DNA of 48,737 nucleotides from Bisbaumannia pacifica (GTDB lineage: Bacteria > Pseudomonadota > Gammaproteobacteria > Pseudomonadales > Halomonadaceae), in the NCBI RefSeq assembly GCF_007989625.1, contig NZ_BJUK01000028.1:1-48737 (forward strand), written 5' to 3'. Positions 1 through 8,779 of this stretch are shown one piece after another. The notes below the pieces were generated by a model. It had not been told where the DNA came from. It was given only the letters and a program-made list of their open reading frames with translations, and searched no databases. The first letter of the stretch is position 1. Each line of letters starts with the position of its first letter. Position numbers and translations under genes: made by a program.

Positions 1-1
1 T

Positions 2-202
2 CGCATGGCCCTCTATCGGGGCGTGGTCTCGGTGCTCTTCGACACCAGCGCCATGCAGGCCACCGAGCTCAACGCGCGTGCCCTGGACGAGCTCCAGGCC
101 CGCGGCATCACCACCCCCGGTGACCTGGTGATCTTGACCCGCGGCGACCATATGAACGCCCACGGCGGCACCAATACCCTGAAGATCCTGACCGTCCAGT
201 AA
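2..202 (+). CDS. pyk: Pyruvate kinase, C-terminal end (partial)
   Basis: The gene enters from the left edge; only about 66 C-terminal residues are present. The tail GDLVILTRGD followed by GGTNTLKILTV is the typical end of the pyruvate kinase C-terminal allosteric domain. The enzyme converts PEP and ADP to pyruvate and ATP in the cytoplasm. The reading frame is open from the first bases, so the true start lies outside the window. The next gene, mgsA, starts 19 bases downstream on the same strand after a GAGAGGAGG ribosome binding site, so the two are probably co-transcribed. Which isozyme it is (PykA or PykF type) cannot be told from this fragment. Confidence 0.9.
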   Translation, partial: RMALYRGVVSVLFDTSAMQATELNARALDELQARGITTPGDLVILTRGDHMNAHGGTNTLKILTVQ

Positions 203-221
203 GCGAGCGAGAGGAGGCCCC

Positions 222-695
222 ATGAGCGAATCCCGTCCCCGCCAGGCGCGCCGACGCCGGCTCCCCGAGCGCAAGCGCATCGCCCTGATCGCCCACGACG
301 GCAAGAAGGAAGAGCTCCTGGCCTGGGCCGAGCGCTGGCGCGACACCCTGGCCCAACACGAACTGCTGGGCACCGGCACCACCGCCCGGCGCGTCGCCGA
401 TCGACTGGGACTGGCGGTAGAGGGCCTGATGAGCGGCCCCCTGGGGGGCGACCAGCAGATCGGCGCACGCATCACCGAGCAGCGCCTGGACCTGCTGGTG
501 TTCTTCTGGGACCCCTTCGCCCCGCAGCCCCACGACCCGGACGTCAAGGCGCTGCTGCGCCTGGCGGCGCTGTGGAACGTGCCGGTGGCCTGCAATATGG
601 CCAGCGCCGACTTCCTGTTGAGTTCGCCGCACCTGGCCGAGGCGGTCGATATCGAGATCCCCGATGCCGACGACTGGATCAGCTCACGAAGCTAA
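222..695 (+). CDS. mgsA: Methylglyoxal synthase
   Basis: MgsA converts dihydroxyacetone phosphate to methylglyoxal and phosphate, a bypass of lower glycolysis that relieves sugar-phosphate build-up. The 157-residue length is normal for the family. Family active-site positions are visible: H25 and K29 in the IAHDGKK motif, D77 in SGPLGGDQQ, D97 in FFWDPF, and H104 and D107 in PQPHDPD, matching E. coli H19, D71, D91, H98 and D101. The N-terminal 18 residues are an Arg-rich extension compared with E. coli. The start has a strong GAGGAGG site upstream. The position behind pyruvate kinase places it in a glycolytic overflow context. A perfect hairpin follows the gene at 741-764. Confidence 0.95.
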   Translation: MSESRPRQARRRRLPERKRIALIAHDGKKEELLAWAERWRDTLAQHELLGTGTTARRVADRLGLAVEGLMSGPLGGDQQIGARITEQRLDLLVFFWDPFAPQPHDPDVKALLRLAALWNVPVACNMASADFLLSSPHLAEAVDIEIPDADDWISSRS

Positions 696-740
696 GGAAG
701 GCTCGCCACGGCGGCGAAAATGGCCTGATCCACGCAAGAC

Positions 741-764
741 GAAGGGCGCCATTAGGCGCCCTTC
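741..764. terminator. Hairpin between convergent mgsA and pycB
   Basis: A perfect 10-bp stem (GAAGGGCGCC / GGCGCCCTTC) with an ATTA loop lies between the stop codons of two convergent genes. Neither strand has a strong T run after the stem, so it is a terminator-like structure that may serve both directions rather than a textbook intrinsic terminator. Confidence 0.65.
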
Positions 765-785
765 ACTCGTCCTATCACGGCCGCA

Positions 786-2600
786 TCACGCCTCGGCGAC
801 GATCTCCACCAGCACCTCCCCCGGGGTCACCCGATCCCCTTTGACCACATGCACCGCCTCGACCCGCCCGGCCTGACGGGCATGCACCTCGGTCTCCATC
901 TTCATCGCCTCGGTGATCAGGATCGCCTGCCCCTCCTCGACCCGCTGACCGACGCCCACCAAGACCTCGACGATGGTCCCCGGCATGGCGGTGGTGACAT
1001 GCCCGGCCGTAGAGGCCCGGGCGCGGGGCGCGGCGGCCGGCGCCGGCTGACTGGCGCGGGGCTCGAAGACCACCGCCTCGGGCATGCCATCCAGGCTCAG
1101 GTAGACCTGGCGACGCCCGCCCACGTCGCGCCCCACCCCGGTGATCTGCACCTCATAGGACTCGCCATGCACGTCGATCACGAAATCGGTGGGCGGTGCC
1201 TCGGCCACCGGGCGGCGGGCGGTACCGGTCTCCTCCAGGGGCTCGGGCACCAGGCTGCCCTCCCGGCGCCCGGCCAGGAAGTCGCGGCCGATATCGGGGA
1301 AGAGTGCGAAGGTGAGCAGGTCTTCCTCGCGCTCGGCCAGGTCACCGATGGCCTCCCGCAAGCGCGGCAGCTCCGCCGGCAACTGGTCCGCCGGCCGCCC
1401 CTGAGCCACCGGCTGATTGCCCACCGCGCGGCTGCGCAGGGCCTCGTCCACCGGCCCCGGCGCCCGGCCATAGCCCCCCAGCAGGTAGCGCTTCACCTCA
1501 TTGGTGATCGCCTTGTAGCGCTCGCCGCTCAAGACGTTCATCACCGCCTGACTAGCGACGATCTGGGAATTGGGCGTCACCAGCGGCGGATAGCCCAGCT
1601 CGGCGCGCACCCGGGGAATCTCCTCGAACACCTCCTGGATCCGCGACAGGGCGTTCTGCTCGCGCAGCTGATTGGCCAGGTTGGACATCATGCCACCGGG
1701 AATCTGGTTGAGCTGCACGCCGATATCTTCCCGGGTGAACTCGCTCTCGAAGCGGGCATACTTGGTGCGCACCTCGCGCAGGCCATCACCCAGGCGGCGA
1801 ATCGCCGCCAGGTCCAGGCCGGTATCCTGGGGCGTCTCCTGGAGGGCCGCCACCAGCGCCTCGCTGGCCGGATGACTGGTACCGCCGGCGAAGGCGCCGC
1901 TGCACGTATCCAGGTGGCGACAGCCGGCCTCCACCGCCTTGAGATGGCACATGGCGGCGAGCCCCGAGGTGGCATGGGTATGCAGGTGCACCGGCACCTC
2001 CAGGGCATCGACCAGCGCCGCCACCAGCTCGTAGGTGGCGTAGGGCGTGAGCAGGCCCGCCATGTCCTTGATGGCGATGGAGTCGGCGCCCATGGCCACC
2101 AGCTGCTTGGCATCGGCGACGAAGCTGGCTCGGTCGTGGACCGGACTCACCGTATAGCAGAGCGCCGCCTGGGCATGCTTGCCGCTGGCCTTGACCGCGG
2201 CCAGGGGCACCTCCAGGTTGCGGAAGTCGTTCAGGGAGTCGAAGAGGCGGAAGATATCGATGCCCCCCGCCGCGGCCCGGGCCACGAAGGCCTCCACCAC
2301 GTCGTCGGCATAGTGGCGATAGCCCACCAGGTTCTGGCCGCGCAGCAGCATCTGCAGGGGCGTACGGGGCAACGCCGCCTTGAGGCGATGCAGGCGCTCC
2401 CAGGGGTCCTCCTTGAGGAAGCGCACGCAGGCGTCGAAGGTGGCACCGCCCCACACCTCGAGGGCATGGTAGCCGATGGCATCCAAAGCCGGGCAGACCG
2501 GCAGCATGTCCTCGGTGCGCAGTCGGGTGGCGATCAGCGACTGATGGCCGTCGCGCAGCACCAGCTCGGTGAGTCTTACCGGATCGGTCGTGTCAGGCAT
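786..2600 (-). CDS. pycB: Pyruvate carboxylase subunit B (OadA-like carboxyltransferase with biotin domain)
   Basis: This is the carboxyltransferase and biotin-carrier subunit of a two-subunit pyruvate carboxylase, which makes oxaloacetate from pyruvate. Its 604 residues hold an N-terminal HMGL-like TIM barrel (TELVLRDGHQS near residue 12, AIKDMAG with the expected carboxylated Lys, metal-binding HLHTH), a PYC/OADA middle domain, and a C-terminal biotinyl domain with EAMKMETEV, biotinyl Lys at about 567. It starts 13 bases after the pycA stop, so the two form an operon. Oxaloacetate decarboxylase alpha (OadA) has the same fold. No membrane OadB or OadG is encoded here, and the biotin carboxylase partner and LysR neighbour match the Pseudomonas pycR-pycA-pycB arrangement, so pyruvate carboxylase is preferred. 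Confidence 0.9.
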   Translation of the reverse strand: MPDTTDPVRLTELVLRDGHQSLIATRLRTEDMLPVCPALDAIGYHALEVWGGATFDACVRFLKEDPWERLHRLKAALPRTPLQMLLRGQNLVGYRHYADDVVEAFVARAAAGGIDIFRLFDSLNDFRNLEVPLAAVKASGKHAQAALCYTVSPVHDRASFVADAKQLVAMGADSIAIKDMAGLLTPYATYELVAALVDALEVPVHLHTHATSGLAAMCHLKAVEAGCRHLDTCSGAFAGGTSHPASEALVAALQETPQDTGLDLAAIRRLGDGLREVRTKYARFESEFTREDIGVQLNQIPGGMMSNLANQLREQNALSRIQEVFEEIPRVRAELGYPPLVTPNSQIVASQAVMNVLSGERYKAITNEVKRYLLGGYGRAPGPVDEALRSRAVGNQPVAQGRPADQLPAELPRLREAIGDLAEREEDLLTFALFPDIGRDFLAGRREGSLVPEPLEETGTARRPVAEAPPTDFVIDVHGESYEVQITGVGRDVGGRRQVYLSLDGMPEAVVFEPRASQPAPAAAPRARASTAGHVTTAMPGTIVEVLVGVGQRVEEGQAILITEAMKMETEVHARQAGRVEAVHVVKGDRVTPGEVLVEIVAEA

Positions 2601-2613
2601 TCTCTATTGGTCC

Positions 2614-4017
2614 TTACAGGCCCGCATGGGCGGCGATGGCGGCGGCGATCACCAGCGCCACCTCTTCCGGATGGCGCTTGCTCGAGTAGTCGAGCAGTTC
2701 CGGGTGGGTGGCCAGGAAGCCGGTGTCGAAGCGTCCCTCGCGCAGCGCCGGATGCCGCAATATTTCCTCGTAATAGGCCGCCGTGGTCTTGACCCCCTGC
2801 AAGCGCATGTCGTCCAGGGCGCGCACCGCCCGGTTGAGGGTCTCTTCCCAGGTCATGCCCCAGACGATCAGCTTGAGACAGAGGGTATCGAAGTGGGGCG
2901 GGATCCGGTAGCCGGTATGAATGGCGGTATCGACCCGCACCCCGGGGCCGCCGGGGGCGTAATAGCGGGTCACCCGGCCGAAGGAGGGCAGGAAGTCGTT
3001 CTTGGGATCCTCGGCATTGATGCGGCACTGGATGGCGTAGCCGTGGTGACGAATATCCTCCTGGCGGAAGGCCAGCTTGTGACCGGCGGCGATACGGATC
3101 TGCTCGCGGACGATATCCACGCCGGTGACCGCCTCGGTGACGGTGTGCTCCACCTGGATGCGTGGGTTCATCTCCATGAAGTAGATCTCGTTGCCACGCA
3201 CCAGGAACTCCACGGTACCGGCGTTCTCGAAGCCCACCGCCGCGGCCGCCTGAATCGCCAACTCGCCCATGTAGGCGCGCTGCTCCGGGGTCAGCCAGGG
3301 GCTGGGCGCCACCTCGATCAGCTTGCGATTACGGCGTTGCAGGGAGCAGTCCCGCTCGAAGAGGTGGATGACCCCGCCGTGGCGATCCGCCAACACCTGC
3401 ACCTCGATATGCTGGGCGGTGGCGATGCACTTCTCCAGATAGAGCTCGGCCTCGCCGCTCTCCTCGGGCAGGGTTTCCCAGGCCCGGGCCAGTTGGGTGG
3501 CATTGTCGCAGCGACGCAGGCCGCGCCCGCCACCGCCGCGCAATGTCTTGAGCATCACCGGATAGCCCAGGCCGTCGGCCAGGGCCCGGGACTCGTCGAG
3601 GCCGCCGAGGGCCGCCATGCCCCCCGGGGTTATGGGGATGCCGGCGGCATGCATGACGCGCCGCGCCGCCACCTTGTCGCCGAGGGCGGCGATGGCCTCG
3701 CTGTCGGGACCGATAAAGGCGATGCCCGCCTCGGTGCAGATCCGCGCGAACTCGGCGTTCTCGGCGAGAAAACCGTAGCCGGGGTGAATGGCCTCGCAAC
3801 CGGTCTCCCGGGCCAGGTCCACCAGGCGCCGCGGGTCCAGGTAACTGGCCAGGGGATCGTCACCGACGAAGTAGGCCTCGTCGGCGCGCTTGACGTGCAG
3901 GGCGAAGCGGTCCGGTTCGGTATAGATGGCCACCGAGCGGATGCCCATCTCGGCGCAGGCGCGCTCGATGCGCACCGCGATCTCGCCGCGATTGGCGATC
4001 AACAACTTCGTGAACAC
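2614..4017 (-). CDS. pycA: Pyruvate carboxylase subunit A (biotin carboxylase)
   Basis: This AccC-like biotin carboxylase of 467 residues should carboxylate the biotin of PycB using ATP and bicarbonate. It starts with MFTKLLIANRGEIAVR, carries the ATP-grasp glycine-rich loop (RGGGGRGL near residue 160), the EMNPRIQVEHTVTE segment near 280 and the usual C-terminal biotin carboxylase domain. It is shorter than single-chain pyruvate carboxylases and lacks a biotinyl domain, as expected for a two-subunit enzyme. The housekeeping acetyl-CoA carboxylase AccC is similar, but the pairing with an OadA-type subunit decides the call. Transcription should start in the interval shared with the divergent LysR gene; the minus strand reads TTGGCA at 4134-4129, next to the palindrome, as a possible -35 box. 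Confidence 0.9.
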   Translation of the reverse strand: MFTKLLIANRGEIAVRIERACAEMGIRSVAIYTEPDRFALHVKRADEAYFVGDDPLASYLDPRRLVDLARETGCEAIHPGYGFLAENAEFARICTEAGIAFIGPDSEAIAALGDKVAARRVMHAAGIPITPGGMAALGGLDESRALADGLGYPVMLKTLRGGGGRGLRRCDNATQLARAWETLPEESGEAELYLEKCIATAQHIEVQVLADRHGGVIHLFERDCSLQRRNRKLIEVAPSPWLTPEQRAYMGELAIQAAAAVGFENAGTVEFLVRGNEIYFMEMNPRIQVEHTVTEAVTGVDIVREQIRIAAGHKLAFRQEDIRHHGYAIQCRINAEDPKNDFLPSFGRVTRYYAPGGPGVRVDTAIHTGYRIPPHFDTLCLKLIVWGMTWEETLNRAVRALDDMRLQGVKTTAAYYEEILRHPALREGRFDTGFLATHPELLDYSSKRHPEEVALVIAAAIAAHAGL

Positions 4018-4135
4018 TCAGGCCCTCCGGGGTTGCGTCCATGGCGGGCATGGGGAAGACTGTGCCCGCGGCCAGCCCGACCCCCTAACCTAGCCGGGCC
4101 AACACCAATAGAAAAGCCGAATTTTTTTTGCCAAC

Positions 4136-4155
4136 CTATAAGGCAGGGCTTATAG
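4136..4155. promoter_or_regulatory. Perfect palindrome, probable LysR operator
   Basis: CTATAAG and CTTATAG form perfect 7-base arms separated by 6 bases. The site lies in the 155-base gap between divergent pycA and the LysR gene, 17 bases before the regulator start and about 120 bases from the pycA start. A dyad-symmetric A+T-rich site in a divergent gap is where LysR-type regulators usually bind, so it may serve autoregulation and activation or repression of pycA. An oligo-T run (4122-4129) lies beside it. Confidence 0.65.
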
Positions 4156-4172
4156 CTAGCGGAAGCGCATCC

Positions 4173-5156
4173 ATGTCACGTCCCAGTCTGCTCAACCGCC
4201 TGACCTTTCGTCAGCTGCAGGTGTTCCAGGCGGTCTACCGCCAGCAGTCCTATTCCCGGGCGGCGGAGCAACTCGGCCTGACCCAGCCGGCGGTCAGCGC
4301 CCAGATTCGCCAGCTCGAGCAGGTCCTGGAGCAGCCGCTGTTCAAGTATGCCGGCAAGACCCTGCACATCCTGCCCGCCGCCGACGCCCTTTCGGCCTCG
4401 GTGCAGGCGATCTTCGGTCAGGTCTCGAGCCTGCAGATGGAGCTCTCGGAGCTGGCCGGCACCATCCGCGGCGAGCTCAACCTGGCGGCGGTCTCCACCG
4501 CCCAGTACGTGGTACCGCATATCCTGGCGCGCTTTCGTGCCCGCTATCCCGAAGTCCAGGTCAGGCTGCGAGTGTGCAACCGCGGCCAGGCCCTGGAGCG
4601 CCTGGCGGAGCGCCGCGATGATCTGGTGATCATGGGCATGGTGCCCAGCGACCCCAACCTGGCCTTTATGCCGATCCTCGACAACGAGCTGATTCCGGTG
4701 GTGTGGCCGGGCCACCCCCTGCTCGGCGCCAAGGCGCCGACCCTGGACGACTTCGCCCACCACTACGTGCTGATGCGCGAGCCGGGCTCGGGGGCGCGCA
4801 CCGCCTTCGAGGAGTTCGCGTCCCGGGAGCGGGTCTCGCTCTCGCATACCATCGAACTGGGCACCAACGAGGCGATCAAGCAGGGGGTCATGGCGCACCT
4901 GGGGGTGGCGGTGCTGCCGCGCCTGGCGGTGCAACTGGAGATCGCCTCGGGACTGCTCGCCTCGCCGCGCCTGCCGGGCTTCCCGCTGCGCCGCTCCTGG
5001 TGCACGGTGCACCCCAAGGACAGGCCCCCCTCCCCGGTCACCGAACTCTTCCTGCGCTTCGTGCGCGAGATCCTCCCGGAACTCAATACACACTTCCAGG
5101 CACCGCTGACGCCGATGCCGGGCCACGACGTGGCCTGCCTGCCGCTGCAACCCTGA
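4173..5156 (+). CDS. pycR: LysR-type regulator, probable PycR
   Basis: This is a 327-residue LysR-family regulator. The N-terminal winged helix-turn-helix includes FRQLQVFQAVYRQQSYSRA and LTQPAVSAQIRQLE. The rest is a periplasmic-binding-protein-like effector domain that resembles the CbbR/CysB-like group. An upstream in-frame ATG at 4128 would place the palindrome inside the coding region; the ATG at 4173 gives the usual LysR N-terminus, so I use it, although its ribosome binding site is weak. It is divergent from pycAB, the same arrangement as Pseudomonas pycR-pycA, which makes pyruvate carboxylase its likely target. The effector cannot be read from the sequence, and the gene symbol rests on context. 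Confidence 0.85.
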   Translation: MSRPSLLNRLTFRQLQVFQAVYRQQSYSRAAEQLGLTQPAVSAQIRQLEQVLEQPLFKYAGKTLHILPAADALSASVQAIFGQVSSLQMELSELAGTIRGELNLAAVSTAQYVVPHILARFRARYPEVQVRLRVCNRGQALERLAERRDDLVIMGMVPSDPNLAFMPILDNELIPVVWPGHPLLGAKAPTLDDFAHHYVLMREPGSGARTAFEEFASRERVSLSHTIELGTNEAIKQGVMAHLGVAVLPRLAVQLEIASGLLASPRLPGFPLRRSWCTVHPKDRPPSPVTELFLRFVREILPELNTHFQAPLTPMPGHDVACLPLQP

Positions 5157-5330
5157 TGCGCCTTATCGCGGTTGGGCCCAGGCCAGCCTGTGCCAGTCAG
5201 GCGCGGCTGTGGTAAATTACCGGCCTGCAATCCACCTGGTCGCCGGCCCGCCCAGCTTTGCCCCGCTCCGGGAGACAAGCGGCGCTGCGCCTGACCCTGG
5301 CAGCCGCCCAGCGGAGGAGCTCACAGCCTT

Positions 5331-6383
5331 ATGAACGACGACACCTCGAAATCGATCTCCAGCGGCGCCAAGTTCCGCACCGAACACGGCTTCACCGCCA
5401 TCAAGGACGGCATCAAGCAGCGCCGCCAGGAGGGCGAGGCCCCCGAGCTGGGTCGCAAGCCCAAGTGGCTGCGCGCCCAGATCCCCGGCGGCGAGCGTTT
5501 CGAGGCGGTCAAGCGCAACGTCAGCGAGCATCGCCTGAGCACCGTCTGTGCCGAATCCCACTGCCCCAACATGGGCGAGTGCTGGAGCAACGGCACGGCG
5601 ACCATCATGCTGATGGGCTCGGTGTGCACCCGCGCCTGCCGCTTCTGTGCCGTGGATACCGGCAATCCCAAGGGCTGGCTGGATGCCGAGGAGCCGGCCA
5701 ATACCGCCGAGTCCGTGGAGCTGATGGGGCTGCGCTATATCGTCCTGACCTCGGTGGATCGCGACGACCTGGAAGACGGCGGCGCCTCTCACTATGCGGC
5801 CTGCATCCGGGCCATCAAGACCAACACCCCCGAGGTGGTGGTGGAAGCCTTGACCCCCGACTTCGACGGCGTCCACGCCGCCATCGAGCAGGTGGTCGAC
5901 TCGGGCCTGGAGGTCTTCGCCCAGAACGTCGAGACCGTGGAGCGCCTCACCGAGCGAGTCCGCGACCCCCGCGCCGGCTATCGCAAGACCCTGGAGGTGC
6001 TGGCCCACGCCAAGCGCCACAAGCCGGAGGTGCTGACCAAGACCAGCCTGATGCTGGGCCTCGGCGAGACCGAGGAGGAGATCCTCGCCACCTTCGACGA
6101 CCTGCGCGAGATCGGCGTGGATATCGTTACCCTGGGCCAATACCTGCGCCCCACCCGCAACCACCTGCCGGTGGAGCGCTACGTCACCCCCGAGGAGTTC
6201 GAGCGCTTCCGCCAGATCGGCCTGGAGAAGGGCTTCATGGAGGTGGCCTCGGGCCCGCTGGTACGCTCCAGCTACCGCGCCGATCGGGTGTTCGAGAAGA
6301 ACAACCTGGGCCTGGTCGCTCCCACCGAAGTGCCCGGGCAGGCTCCCGACCCCAATCGCATCGATGCGGTTAACGTCGGTTGA
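5331..6383 (+). CDS. lipA: Lipoyl synthase
   Basis: LipA is a radical-SAM enzyme that inserts two sulfurs into protein-bound octanoyl groups to make lipoyl cofactors. Both iron-sulfur motifs are visible in the 350 residues: the auxiliary cluster CX4CX5C at C73, C78 and C84, and the radical-SAM CX3CX2C at C99, C103 and C106 (CTRACRFC). The C-terminal SSYRA motif that supplies the serine ligand is also present near residue 310. A GGAGGAG site lies about 10 bases before the start. The gene is convergent with lipB across a perfect 14-bp hairpin; in many proteobacteria lipB and lipA are co-directional. Confidence 0.97.
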   Translation: MNDDTSKSISSGAKFRTEHGFTAIKDGIKQRRQEGEAPELGRKPKWLRAQIPGGERFEAVKRNVSEHRLSTVCAESHCPNMGECWSNGTATIMLMGSVCTRACRFCAVDTGNPKGWLDAEEPANTAESVELMGLRYIVLTSVDRDDLEDGGASHYAACIRAIKTNTPEVVVEALTPDFDGVHAAIEQVVDSGLEVFAQNVETVERLTERVRDPRAGYRKTLEVLAHAKRHKPEVLTKTSLMLGLGETEEEILATFDDLREIGVDIVTLGQYLRPTRNHLPVERYVTPEEFERFRQIGLEKGFMEVASGPLVRSSYRADRVFEKNNLGLVAPTEVPGQAPDPNRIDAVNVG

Positions 6384-6428
6384 GCGCGCCTAGCAAGACC
6401 GGGCACCATCAAGGCTAGCGTCATAGAA

Positions 6429-6460
6429 GAAACCCCATGGGTACACACCCATGGGGTTTC
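6429..6460. terminator. Bidirectional hairpin between lipA and lipB
   Basis: A perfect 14-bp inverted repeat (GAAACCCCATGGGT and its complement) with a four-base ACAC loop sits between the convergent lipA and lipB stops. The A-rich and T-rich ends of the stem give short T runs on both strands, so it probably ends transcription from both sides. Confidence 0.8.
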
Positions 6461-6490
6461 TCGCATTCATTCCCGGCCGCGACTGGCCGA

Positions 6491-7141
6491 CTAGGCGCTC
6501 GTAGCCGGGCGCTCGGCACCGACCAACTCCCTGCCCAGCTCACGGGCCAGGCAGTGCGCCAGGCGCTCCCCCACCACCGACACGTCCGGGCAGTCGTCGA
6601 CCAGATCCGCCAGGCGGGTCATGGCCATGCCGGCATAGCCGCAGGGATTGATACGCTGGAAGGGCGAGAGATCGCCGTCGACGTTGAGGGCCACGCCGTG
6701 GAAGCTGGCGCCTCGGCGGATCCTGAGCCCCAGGGAGGCGATCTTGTTCTCCCCCACGTAGACCCCCGGGGCATCGGCACGCGAACGCGCCGCGACGCCC
6801 TGCTCGGCGAGCAAGGCGATCACCGCCTGCTCCAGGGCGGTGACCAGATCGCGCACGCCGAGGCCGGCCCGGCGCACATCGATCAGCGGATAGAGCACCA
6901 CCTGGCCCGGCCCATGGTAGGTGACCTGGCCGCCGCGATCGCTCTGCACCACCGGAATCTCGCCGGGCATCAGCAGGTGTTCGGCCTTGCCCGCCCGCCC
7001 CTGGGTAAAGACCGGATCATGCTCCACCAGCCAGAACTGGTCCGGGGTCTCGGCGTCGCGCCGGTCGGTAACGTCGCGCATCGCCTCCCAGACAGGCAGA
7101 TAGGGACGGCGGCCGAGGCGATGCAGCTCGATGCTCGCCAT
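6491..7141 (-). CDS. lipB: Octanoyl-[ACP]:protein octanoyltransferase
   Basis: LipB moves the octanoyl group from acyl carrier protein to the lipoyl domains of target enzymes, the step before LipA. The 216 residues carry the family motif [12 protein letters not shown], the catalytic Lys in [11 protein letters not shown], and the thioester Cys in RINPCGYAG. The start at 7141 overlaps the ybeD stop as TGATG, a typical coupled junction; a GTG one codon earlier is possible but less likely. With ybeD upstream this is the familiar ybeD-lipB pair. Confidence 0.95.
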   Translation of the reverse strand: MASIELHRLGRRPYLPVWEAMRDVTDRRDAETPDQFWLVEHDPVFTQGRAGKAEHLLMPGEIPVVQSDRGGQVTYHGPGQVVLYPLIDVRRAGLGVRDLVTALEQAVIALLAEQGVAARSRADAPGVYVGENKIASLGLRIRRGASFHGVALNVDGDLSPFQRINPCGYAGMAMTRLADLVDDCPDVSVVGERLAHCLARELGRELVGAERPATSA

Positions 7142-7446
7142 CACACCACCATATGCACGCGGCCGGTGGCCTTGAGGGCGGTAAAGAGGCGCTGCAGATG
7201 CGCCTCCCCTTCGGCGGTGATGGTCAGGCGCACCGACTGGAAGCGACCATTGCGGCTGTCCACCACCTGGACGCTGGTGTGATCGAAGCCCGGGGCATGG
7301 GTCTCGACGATGGTGACCACGGTCTCGCGGAAATCATCGGCGGCGTCACCGACGATCTTCAGCGGGTAATCGCAGGGGAATTCGACCTTGGGGCGCGCCA
7401 CGGCGCCGGGGGCCTGGCGCAGGTCACGCAGGGAGTTGTCGCTCAT
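7141..7446 (-). CDS. ybeD: YbeD/DUF493 family protein
   Basis: This is a small conserved cytoplasmic protein of 101 residues with the DUF493 ferredoxin-like, ACT-resembling fold: [11 protein letters not shown] near the start and the [14 protein letters not shown] strand-helix near residue 75. Its biochemical role is not established; it is commonly next to lipB, as here, where the stop overlaps the lipB start. An upstream in-frame start at 7506 would add 20 residues unlike the family, so the ATG at 7446 is used. It is slightly longer than E. coli YbeD (87 residues). Confidence 0.85.
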   Translation of the reverse strand: MSDNSLRDLRQAPGAVARPKVEFPCDYPLKIVGDAADDFRETVVTIVETHAPGFDHTSVQVVDSRNGRFQSVRLTITAEGEAHLQRLFTALKATGRVHMVV

Positions 7447-7514
7447 GGGAAATACTCGACGCAAGTCATGTCCGAGTATTCTACTCAACCTATCCCCTGC
7501 CACCAAGGGAGACG

Positions 7515-7542
7515 TCGGGGCCCGATGACGCTCGGGCCCCGA
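7515..7542 (-). terminator. Perfect hairpin after dacA
   Basis: TCGGGGCCCGA and its exact complement form an 11-bp stem with a six-base loop, 10 bases after the dacA stop and before ybeD. The minus strand after the stem is not T-rich, so its strength as a terminator is uncertain, but it separates the cell-wall block from ybeD-lipB. Confidence 0.6.
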
Positions 7543-7551
7543 GGCAGGCGA

Positions 7552-8742
7552 TCAGCTGAAGAAGCCGCTGATAAACTGGCGGATGGCATCCAGCAGGCGC
7601 TTGAAGAGCCCGCCCTGCTCCACCGGCTCCAGGGCCACCAGGGGGCGCTCGGCCACCACCTCCTCACCGAGCATTACCTGCAGGGTGCCCAGGGTCTCGC
7701 CGGCGGCCACCGGCGCACTGATGGACTCGGGCAGGCTCAGCCGCGCATTGAGCTCGGCGTTGCGGGCCCGGGGCACGGTGGCCCACAGCGCCCGGTCGAC
7801 GCCCAGGCGCAGCTCGTCTACCGCACCGCCCCAGATACGCGGGGTGGCGATGGTCTCGCCTTCGTCATAGACCTCGAGGGTCTCGTAGTAGCGGAAGCCG
7901 TAGCTGAGCAGCTTCTGGGTCTCCTGGGCCCGCGCCTCCTCGGAGGCGGTGCCCATCACCACCGAAATCAGGCGCATGCCGTCGCGTTCGGCGGAGGCCA
8001 CCAGGCAGTAGCCGGCTTCGTCGGTATGGCCGGTCTTGAGGCCATCGACGGAGCTGTCACGCCACAGCAGGCGGTTGCGGTTGGGCTGACGGATATCGTT
8101 GTAGGTGAAATAACGCTCGGCGTAGATGGCGTAGTGTTCCGGGTAATCGTCGATGATATGTCGCGACAGGGTCGCCATGTCCCGGGCCGAGGAGTAGTGG
8201 TTGGCGTCCGGCAGGCCGGTGGGATTGACGAAGTTGGTGTTGTGCATGCCCAAACGGGTGGCGTGCTGGTTCATCAGGTCGGCGAAGGGCCGCTCGCCGC
8301 CGGCCAGGTGCTCGGCCACCGCGACGCTGGCATCGTTGCCGGACTGGATGATGATGCCGTAGAGCAGGTCCTGAATGGAGACCTGGGTATCGACCTCGAC
8401 GAACATCTTGGAGCCCCCGGTACGCCAGGCGTGCTCGCTGATGGTGACCTGGTCGTCCATGCCGATGTTGCCGCGATCCAGCTCCCGCTCCACCAGGTAG
8501 GCGGTCATCAGCTTGGTCAGGCTGGCCGGCGGCAGGCGCTCATCGGCGTTGTGCTCGGCCAGCACCTCGCCGCTGTTGGCGTCCATCAGGATCCAGGAGC
8601 TGGCCGCCAGCTGGGGCGGCGAGGGAATCATCACCTGGGGCGCCGGCTGTTGAGCCTGGACCGACAGGCTCAGGGTGGCGAGGCAAAGCAGCAGGGTAGC
8701 GAGCAGGCGCCGCAGCGGTGAACGGTGGAACGGCTGACTCAT
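7552..8742 (-). CDS. dacA: D-alanyl-D-alanine carboxypeptidase (PBP5/6 family)
   Basis: This periplasmic, membrane-anchored penicillin-binding protein trims the terminal D-Ala from peptidoglycan pentapeptides. It has a signal peptide (hydrophobic stretch LLATLLLCLATLSL, cleavage near AQA), the active-site SLTK with Ser74 and Lys77, the SGN motif, the KTG motif in DGLKTGHTD, the PBP5 C-terminal beta domain, and a C-terminal amphipathic helix (FKRLLDAIRQFISGFF) that would anchor it to the inner membrane. Starts at 8757 or 8769 are possible; 8742 gives the most usual signal peptide. It closes the elongation block rodA-mltB-rlpA-dacA, which is the order found in pseudomonads. Confidence 0.93.
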   Translation of the reverse strand: MSQPFHRSPLRRLLATLLLCLATLSLSVQAQQPAPQVMIPSPPQLAASSWILMDANSGEVLAEHNADERLPPASLTKLMTAYLVERELDRGNIGMDDQVTISEHAWRTGGSKMFVEVDTQVSIQDLLYGIIIQSGNDASVAVAEHLAGGERPFADLMNQHATRLGMHNTNFVNPTGLPDANHYSSARDMATLSRHIIDDYPEHYAIYAERYFTYNDIRQPNRNRLLWRDSSVDGLKTGHTDEAGYCLVASAERDGMRLISVVMGTASEEARAQETQKLLSYGFRYYETLEVYDEGETIATPRIWGGAVDELRLGVDRALWATVPRARNAELNARLSLPESISAPVAAGETLGTLQVMLGEEVVAERPLVALEPVEQGGLFKRLLDAIRQFISGFFS

Positions 8743-8779
8743 AACGCGATATCTCATCGAAGGATGCATGGGGAAAGGG

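Noticed and set aside
849-2792. Long plus-strand open frame of 647 codons opposite pycB
   Set aside because: His/Gly/Leu-rich composition is the typical antisense shadow of a G+C-rich gene; the minus-strand protein has clear domains.
786-4017. Oxaloacetate decarboxylase sodium pump
   Set aside because: The alpha-like subunit fits, but there are no beta or gamma membrane subunits, and a biotin carboxylase partner plus LysR gene favour pyruvate carboxylase.
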